A DNA stretch of 8,817 bases, from the NCBI GenBank assembly GCA_919902095.1, contig CAKKQL010000145.1, forward strand, positions 1-8,817, written 5' to 3'. This document shows, in pieces, positions 5,813 through 8,817 of this stretch. Made by a program: the position numbers and the translations under genes. Below the pieces are notes generated by a model. That model did no database searches. It was not told the origin of the DNA and worked only from the letters and a program-made list of their open reading frames with translations. Position 1 is the stretch's first letter, and the number at the start of each line of letters is the position of its first letter. The DNA comes from Acidiferrobacterales bacterium. Its GTDB lineage: Bacteria; Pseudomonadota; Gammaproteobacteria; Acidiferrobacterales; Sulfurifustaceae.

Positions 5813-6472
5813 CTAACGCCCCATCATGTCCCGCGGCATGTTGCCGGGAACGTAGCCGCGCTGGCCGGATCCCATCGTGCCACCGCCCATGCCCATGCCG
5901 CCGCGGCGCCACTGCTTGAGCTGCTCCTGCTGCTCCTTGGTCAGCACGGTGCGCGCCCTGTTCGACGACTCGATGCCGGCGACGATCGCCTGACGCTTGA
6001 GATCGAAGATCTTGTCGTACACGACGCCGATCTTCTTCGCGTCCAGCGCGTCGGCGTCGTACAGCTCGCGCAGCTTTGCCGACTCGTCCATCATCTTGCC
6101 CATCAGGTCCCACGACTTCTTGCGCTGCTCGTCTTCGATCTTACGGACCTTCGCGCGCTGCTCGTCGCTGAGGTCGAGCATGGCGAGCGGTCCCATCCCC
6201 ATCATGCCGCCGCCCATCATGCCCATGCCACCCATGCCGCCGCCCATCATCATGTCCATCATCCCCATGCCGCCCATCATGCCGCCGCCTCCGCCCATCA
6301 TCCCCGAGTCCATGCCGGCACCGTAACCACGCCCCGGCATCATGCGCTGCATTTCATCCTGGCTGGGACCGGAACCACGGTCAGCCATGGCAGGCGTGAC
6401 GGCGAGCAATGCGGCGCCGAGCGCAAGCGCCAGAATGGACGTTTTACGAACAATCACAGTATTGCGATTCAT
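5813..6472 (-). CDS. Methionine-rich Spy/CpxP-like periplasmic protein
   Basis: A 219-residue protein with a Sec signal peptide (1-30, cleavage after AMA). A low-complexity region (about 41-98) follows, built of Met and Gly runs with more than 20 methionines, a likely soft-metal (Cu(I)) binding tail. The helical domain begins LSDEQRAKVRKIEDEQRKK (101-119) and later has LTKEQQEQL (177-185). Both are LTxxQ-type motifs of the Spy/CpxP family of periplasmic chaperones and metal sensors. A second Met/Gly patch lies at 191-202. ATG 6472 is chosen for the strong GGAGGTG 5 nt upstream and the signal peptide that follows. It is probably the first gene of the operon containing the multicopper oxidase. 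That Shine-Dalgarno lies in a small ACACC-GGA-GGTGT hairpin, which may tune translation. Confidence 0.88.
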   Translation of the reverse strand: MNRNTVIVRKTSILALALGAALLAVTPAMADRGSGPSQDEMQRMMPGRGYGAGMDSGMMGGGGGMMGGMGMMDMMMGGGMGGMGMMGGGMMGMGPLAMLDLSDEQRAKVRKIEDEQRKKSWDLMGKMMDESAKLRELYDADALDAKKIGVVYDKIFDLKRQAIVAGIESSNRARTVLTKEQQEQLKQWRRGGMGMGGGTMGSGQRGYVPGNMPRDMMGR

Positions 6473-6494
6473 GATACACCTCCGGTGTGTTAGG

Positions 6495-6535
6495 AAAACT
6501 CCGCGAATCCGGCAAACCCATGGCGGAATTCGCGG
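6495..6535 (-). terminator. Intrinsic terminator after the Cys/His exported protein gene
   Basis: CCGCGAAT plus CCG (6501-6511) pairs with CGG plus ATTCGCGG (6524-6535), with one bulged base and a 12-nt loop. On the minus strand it is followed by AG and a run of four T (6498-6495). It ends the 6583-7014 transcript and lies about 25-60 nt before the Spy-like gene, so it could also act as an attenuator if transcripts reach it from upstream. Confidence 0.6.
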
Positions 6536-6582
6536 CGATCGGAATGAGGACCGCATCGCGCAGACGACGCGGCGGAAGCCAC

Positions 6583-7014
6583 CTAAATGATCAGGCGAGC
6601 GTAACGCAGGTAGAGTGCTATTTCAGGGGCAGAAACGGAAAGTCGGTGTGGCTGCCATGCGTGCACGTCCGCAGTGACGGGCACCAAAACTGTGTGCGGG
6701 ACACCGGCCGACGCCTTGGCCATGAACGGGACCAGGACAGCGGACTTGGCGGCCGCGTTAGCGCCGATATCGAGCCACACGTTGCAGGGGCCCTTGCTGC
6801 CGGCCGGCGCATGGTCGCCATTATGGGTCACGGTCGAGGCATGTCCATCGACACTCGCCGCGGCATGTGCCGTGGCCGCCTCCGCCTGGCCGACCGGATC
6901 GCAACAGGGGACGAAGGCAAGAACCAGCGACACCACTGCCAACGCAACGAACGCCCGCGCCACCCGTGGTGCGCGGGTTGTCCGGATTTGGAGGCGCTGC
7001 AGACTGAATGTCAT
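6583..7014 (-). CDS. Exported Cys/His-containing protein, CopL/DUF2946-like
   Basis: A 143-residue protein with a basic N-terminus and a hydrophobic segment (20-36) that serves as signal peptide or anchor, followed at once by CCDP (Cys37, Cys38). Scattered His residues (50, 58, 64, 68) and Cys77 form a possible metal-binding region. The end, ALYLRYARLII, resembles the closing PxYLR segment of small copper-resistance proteins of the CopL/DUF2946 kind. That resemblance is by eye, and overall similarity is modest. ATG 7014 is chosen because it begins the signal sequence and sits behind the FNR-like promoter; an upstream in-frame ATG at 7056 would lie within the predicted promoter. The gene appears to be a single-gene unit ending at its own terminator. 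A role in copper binding or sensing is inferred. Confidence 0.65.
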   Translation of the reverse strand: MTFSLQRLQIRTTRAPRVARAFVALAVVSLVLAFVPCCDPVGQAEAATAHAAASVDGHASTVTHNGDHAPAGSKGPCNVWLDIGANAAAKSAVLVPFMAKASAGVPHTVLVPVTADVHAWQPHRLSVSAPEIALYLRYARLII

Positions 7015-7038
7015 TGCGGTGTTCTTGATTATCCTGAA

Positions 7039-7095
7039 TGTCAAAACATGACACACTTTACTCCAGGCGCTGACTCAAACATTGATGCACGTCAA
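7039..7095 (-). promoter_or_regulatory. FNR-like box, -10 and overlapping inverted repeat upstream of the CopL-like gene
   Basis: Positions 7082-7095 read TTGATGCACGTCAA, one mismatch from TTGAT-N4-ATCAA. TAAAGT on the minus strand at 7060-7055 is centred 31 bp away, close to class II spacing, giving a start near 7048. A second inverted repeat, TGTCA-AAACA-TGACA (7039-7053), covers that start point and could be an operator for another regulator. Confidence 0.5.
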
Positions 7096-7157
7096 CACCG
7101 AAACTCCTGTGCCCAACGTGGTTATAGTCATATGCGACCGGCAATTTCCGCTTAAGT

Positions 7158-7613
7158 TCAGATGCCCCGGGGAAAGGCGCCGGCCCGATCCAGGCGGCGC
7201 AGCAGCACGATCATCAATACCGGCACGATCAGCCACTGCAGCAGCGGCGTCAGCCCGATGCCGGCGACAAGCGGCATGGCCGGCTTATAAGCCCAGGCGC
7301 CCAGCCGATAGACGTTGTACCACTCGCTAAACACGGTAAAGACCAATCCGGTTGCGAGCAGGAACGTGCCCGCGGACCACGGCTTCCGCGTCGGCCAGGC
7401 GAGGTCGCGGAACAGGATGGCGCTCAGAAGATAAGTCGTGCCGGCGATCAGGACATCGCCGAGGACGCAATGAAGTACGTACGACGCGATGCGCCAACGG
7501 TCTGGATCGTCCCACAGGGTGTAGAGCGGGAGCTGCGCGATTTCCCAGGCGAGATGCAGCGGCAGGGCGAGCGCCAGCCAAGCGAGCAACGGTCGCGCAG
7601 CGGCCAGTCGCAT
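7158..7613 (-). CDS. Four-helix membrane protein of unknown function, copy B
   Basis: A 151-residue hydrophobic protein, paralogue of the one at 1978-2412. Four membrane helices are likely (about 8-24, 45-68, 79-96, 112-137). It keeps the shared blocks WEIAQLPLYTLWDDPDR, the His48-Cys49 pair in GDVL-preceding helix 2, FRDLAWP, FSEW and the long identical stretch NVYRLGAWAYKPAMPLVAGI continuing to LLQW. The N-terminus and the last ten residues differ between copies. ATG 7613 is 6 bp after the stop of the 27-residue peptide, with AAGAAG as ribosome site, so the two are translationally coupled. Here the partners are two lipoprotein cytochromes rather than a multicopper oxidase. Function is unknown; a membrane redox or metal-delivery subunit is a guess. 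Confidence 0.85.
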   Translation of the reverse strand: MRLAAARPLLAWLALALPLHLAWEIAQLPLYTLWDDPDRWRIASYVLHCVLGDVLIAGTTYLLSAILFRDLAWPTRKPWSAGTFLLATGLVFTVFSEWYNVYRLGAWAYKPAMPLVAGIGLTPLLQWLIVPVLMIVLLRRLDRAGAFPRGI

Positions 7614-7619
7614 GCGCGG

Positions 7620-7703
7620 CTACTTCTTGCCGGAACCGCTCAGCAGGTATTTGATGAGCGCGGCGATGATTAAAATAACGATGATCCAGATGGCGATGCC
7701 CAT
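7620..7703 (-). CDS. 27-residue one-helix membrane peptide, copy B
   Basis: The predicted peptide, beginning MGIAIWIIVILII and ending AALIKYLLSGSGKK, is a single membrane helix with a basic tail. ATG 7703 has GGAG about 7 nt upstream. It sits 24 bp after the second cytochrome gene and 6 bp before the four-helix protein gene. Its AALIKYL segment is identical to that of the 40-residue peptide at 3989-4111, and the tails GSGKK and GGQGR are alike, but it lacks the Met/Trp-rich front half. The recurrence beside a copy of the same membrane protein argues that it is a real gene and perhaps a subunit of that protein. Confidence 0.75.
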   Translation of the reverse strand: MGIAIWIIVILIIAALIKYLLSGSGKK

Positions 7704-7727
7704 GCTTGACTCCGGTACGCGTATTAG

Positions 7728-8189
7728 TCAGCCGCGGGGCGCGGTCGGTGCGGCGTTGGCCTTGCGCCACTTCTCGTACACGTCCGCCGGCCACAACGCC
7801 TGAAACCAGATGATGACGTCCTCGACCTCCTTGTCACTGAGCCGGCCCTTCCAGCCCGGCATCAACGGCGTGCCGTCGCGTTTGACGCCATTCAGAATCA
7901 CCGCTGCCAGTTCCGGTTTGCTGCGCTGCCACTCGTTGCCGGTGCCGTTAAGCGGCGGCGCGGCCGTGACCTGCGGGAGTCGCCAGTCGGGATGGCCCTG
8001 GGCGTCGGGGCCGTGGCACTGGGCACAGTGCTCCTGGTACACACGCGCGCCCCGCAGGATGCTTTCCATCGGAAACGCCGTCTGGCCGGGCGCCAACGGC
8101 GCGACCGGTTCCTCCTTGCCGCAAGCGACAAGCAGACCGACGCCGGCGAGGGGCAGCAGCCACTTCAATGATGTACGGGTCGGCATCAT
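7728..8189 (-). CDS. Lipoprotein monoheme cytochrome c
   Basis: A 153-residue class I cytochrome c. The signal peptide ends in a lipobox LVAC (Cys23), so the protein should be lipid-anchored on the periplasmic side. Heme binds at CAQCH (Cys55, Cys58, His59), with Met110 in TPLMPGWKG as probable axial ligand. After it comes the typical LSDKEVEDVIIWFQ helix and a WP-x-VY-x-KW tail. The start is one of two adjacent ATG codons (8189 or 8186); the ribosome site is weak. It is a clear paralogue of the cytochrome upstream (8263-8772), sharing PPLNGTG, the MPxWKG loop and the tail. It likely passes electrons at the membrane surface; the partner is not in view, unless it is the four-helix protein downstream. 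Confidence 0.9.
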   Translation of the reverse strand: MMPTRTSLKWLLPLAGVGLLVACGKEEPVAPLAPGQTAFPMESILRGARVYQEHCAQCHGPDAQGHPDWRLPQVTAAPPLNGTGNEWQRSKPELAAVILNGVKRDGTPLMPGWKGRLSDKEVEDVIIWFQALWPADVYEKWRKANAAPTAPRG

Positions 8190-8262
8190 GCGATACCGGA
8201 ATTTTACGGTGAGCGGCCGGGAGGGTAAAGAAAATCTCCTCCTTGGCCATTCCCCGACGGCC

Positions 8263-8772
8263 TCAGTGCCGCAGCAAGCCGCGGCGCGCCTTCTCGTCCA
8301 TGAACGCCCAGCTTTGGTAAATCTCATCCGGCCAACGCGACTGGACCCAGGCAATCACCGCCTCGATGTCGTCCTCGCTGAGCTTGCCCTTCCACGTCGG
8401 CATGCCGCCGCCGAGCTTCGCCGTGCCTTCGCGGATGGTCCACTTGAGCGCCGCGGTCGGGTGATGCCAATCGTGGCCCGTGCCGTTGAGCGGCGGGGCC
8501 GGATACTTCCCGTCCGGACCCACGCGATGCCAGTTCGGCGCGCCCTCGGCGTTGGCGCCGTGGCAGACGGCACAGTTGGCCTGGTAAATTTGCGCACCGC
8601 GCGTGAGCCGGCCGGCATCGGTCGCCCGCGCCGGCGTGGCGGCGGCGACAGCCGGCATCGCCGCCGCCAGGCCCGCCGCCGGTTTGCCGCCGCCCTCGCC
8701 ACAGGCTGAGAGCAGCAGGACAACGAGCAGCAGCGCCGCGCGGTTCGCCGATGGGATCGAGGCGAGGGGCAC
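8263..8772 (-). CDS. Lipoprotein monoheme cytochrome c, start near window edge
   Basis: A 169-residue class I cytochrome c with lipobox LSAC (Cys24), an Ala/Pro-rich linker to about residue 52, heme site CAVCH (Cys67, Cys70, His71) and probable axial Met124 in GGGMPTWKGKLS. The end, WPDEIYQSW, matches its neighbour's tail. GTG 8772 gives a sensible lipoprotein signal, but it has no Shine-Dalgarno, and the frame stays open to the window edge. The true start could therefore lie further upstream, although a longer front would be unusual for a lipoprotein. The first codons lie inside a repeated sequence. It is the upstream member of a cluster with the second cytochrome, the 27-residue peptide and the four-helix protein; the 73-bp gap to the next gene fits one operon. 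Confidence 0.87.
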   Translation of the reverse strand: MPLASIPSANRAALLLVVLLLSACGEGGGKPAAGLAAAMPAVAAATPARATDAGRLTRGAQIYQANCAVCHGANAEGAPNWHRVGPDGKYPAPPLNGTGHDWHHPTAALKWTIREGTAKLGGGMPTWKGKLSEDDIEAVIAWVQSRWPDEIYQSWAFMDEKARRGLLRH

Positions 8773-8817
8773 ATGCCAGGGATGGCATGCCTGTGCCTTC
8801 GCCGATGGGATCGAGGC
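8744..8817. repeat. 20-bp direct repeat with imperfect palindrome between copies
   Basis: TTCGCCGATGGGATCGAGGC occurs at 8744-8763 and again at 8798-8817, exactly 54 bp apart (18 codons, so in frame with the cytochrome). Between them GGCACA-TGCCA (8768-8778) pairs with TGGCA (8783-8787) and TGTGCC (8792-8797), leaving a 4-nt bulge. The second copy ends at the last base of the window, so its true extent is unknown. Confidence 0.7.

Noticed and set aside
5468..6493. His/Ala-rich plus-strand frame opposite the Spy-like gene, suggestive of a metal-binding protein
   Set aside because: The His runs are the complement of Met (ATG) and Gly codons in the Spy-like gene, so they are a shadow of its low-complexity region.
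6473..6582. CueR/MerR-type promoter before the copper-type operon
   Set aside because: I could not find an ACCTTCC-type dyad or a clear long-spacer -35/-10 pair. A weak TTGCCG-17-TAACAC match exists but overlaps the terminator hairpin.

Overview
The window is GC-rich proteobacterial DNA. Every gene I can support lies on the minus strand, so transcription runs from right to left. Class I and multiheme c-type cytochromes, a Tat-exported multicopper oxidase, lipoproteins and FNR/ANR-type promoter boxes all point to a respiratory Gram-negative, probably a beta- or gammaproteobacterium that also lives with little oxygen. I cannot name the species from the sequence alone. I see no tRNA, rRNA, CRISPR array, insertion sequence, integrase or transcriptional regulator.

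Right end (about 8817-7158): a compact cluster of two paralogous lipoprotein monoheme cytochromes c, then a 27-residue one-helix membrane peptide, then a four-helix membrane protein of unknown function. Next (7157-6473) is a promoter region with an FNR-like box, a Cys/His-containing exported protein resembling small copper-resistance (CopL/DUF2946-like) proteins, and an intrinsic terminator.

Centre (6472-1978): a probable seven-gene operon. In order it encodes a methionine-rich Spy/CpxP-type periplasmic protein, a CueO-like multicopper oxidase, a 40-residue one-helix peptide, a YHS-domain membrane protein with an SCCTH motif, a small exported protein, a DUF302 protein and a second copy of the four-helix membrane protein. 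A 13-bp perfect hairpin directly after the last stop codon ends it. The gene content suggests handling of copper or another soft metal in the envelope.

Left end (1977-1): two separately promoted cytochrome units. One is a small exported monoheme cytochrome. The other is a membrane-anchored five-heme cytochrome that runs off the window edge. Each has an FNR-type box placed about 32 bp upstream of a -10-like hexamer, the geometry of a class II activated promoter. The stretch between them (about 940-1170) is unusually rich in inverted repeats.

The most interesting point is a repeated module. A tiny membrane peptide ending in an AALIKYL motif and a four-helix protein occur twice, once beside a multicopper oxidase and once beside two lipoprotein cytochromes. 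The two four-helix proteins are about 79% identical over their core. This looks like an undescribed envelope module used with different periplasmic redox partners.
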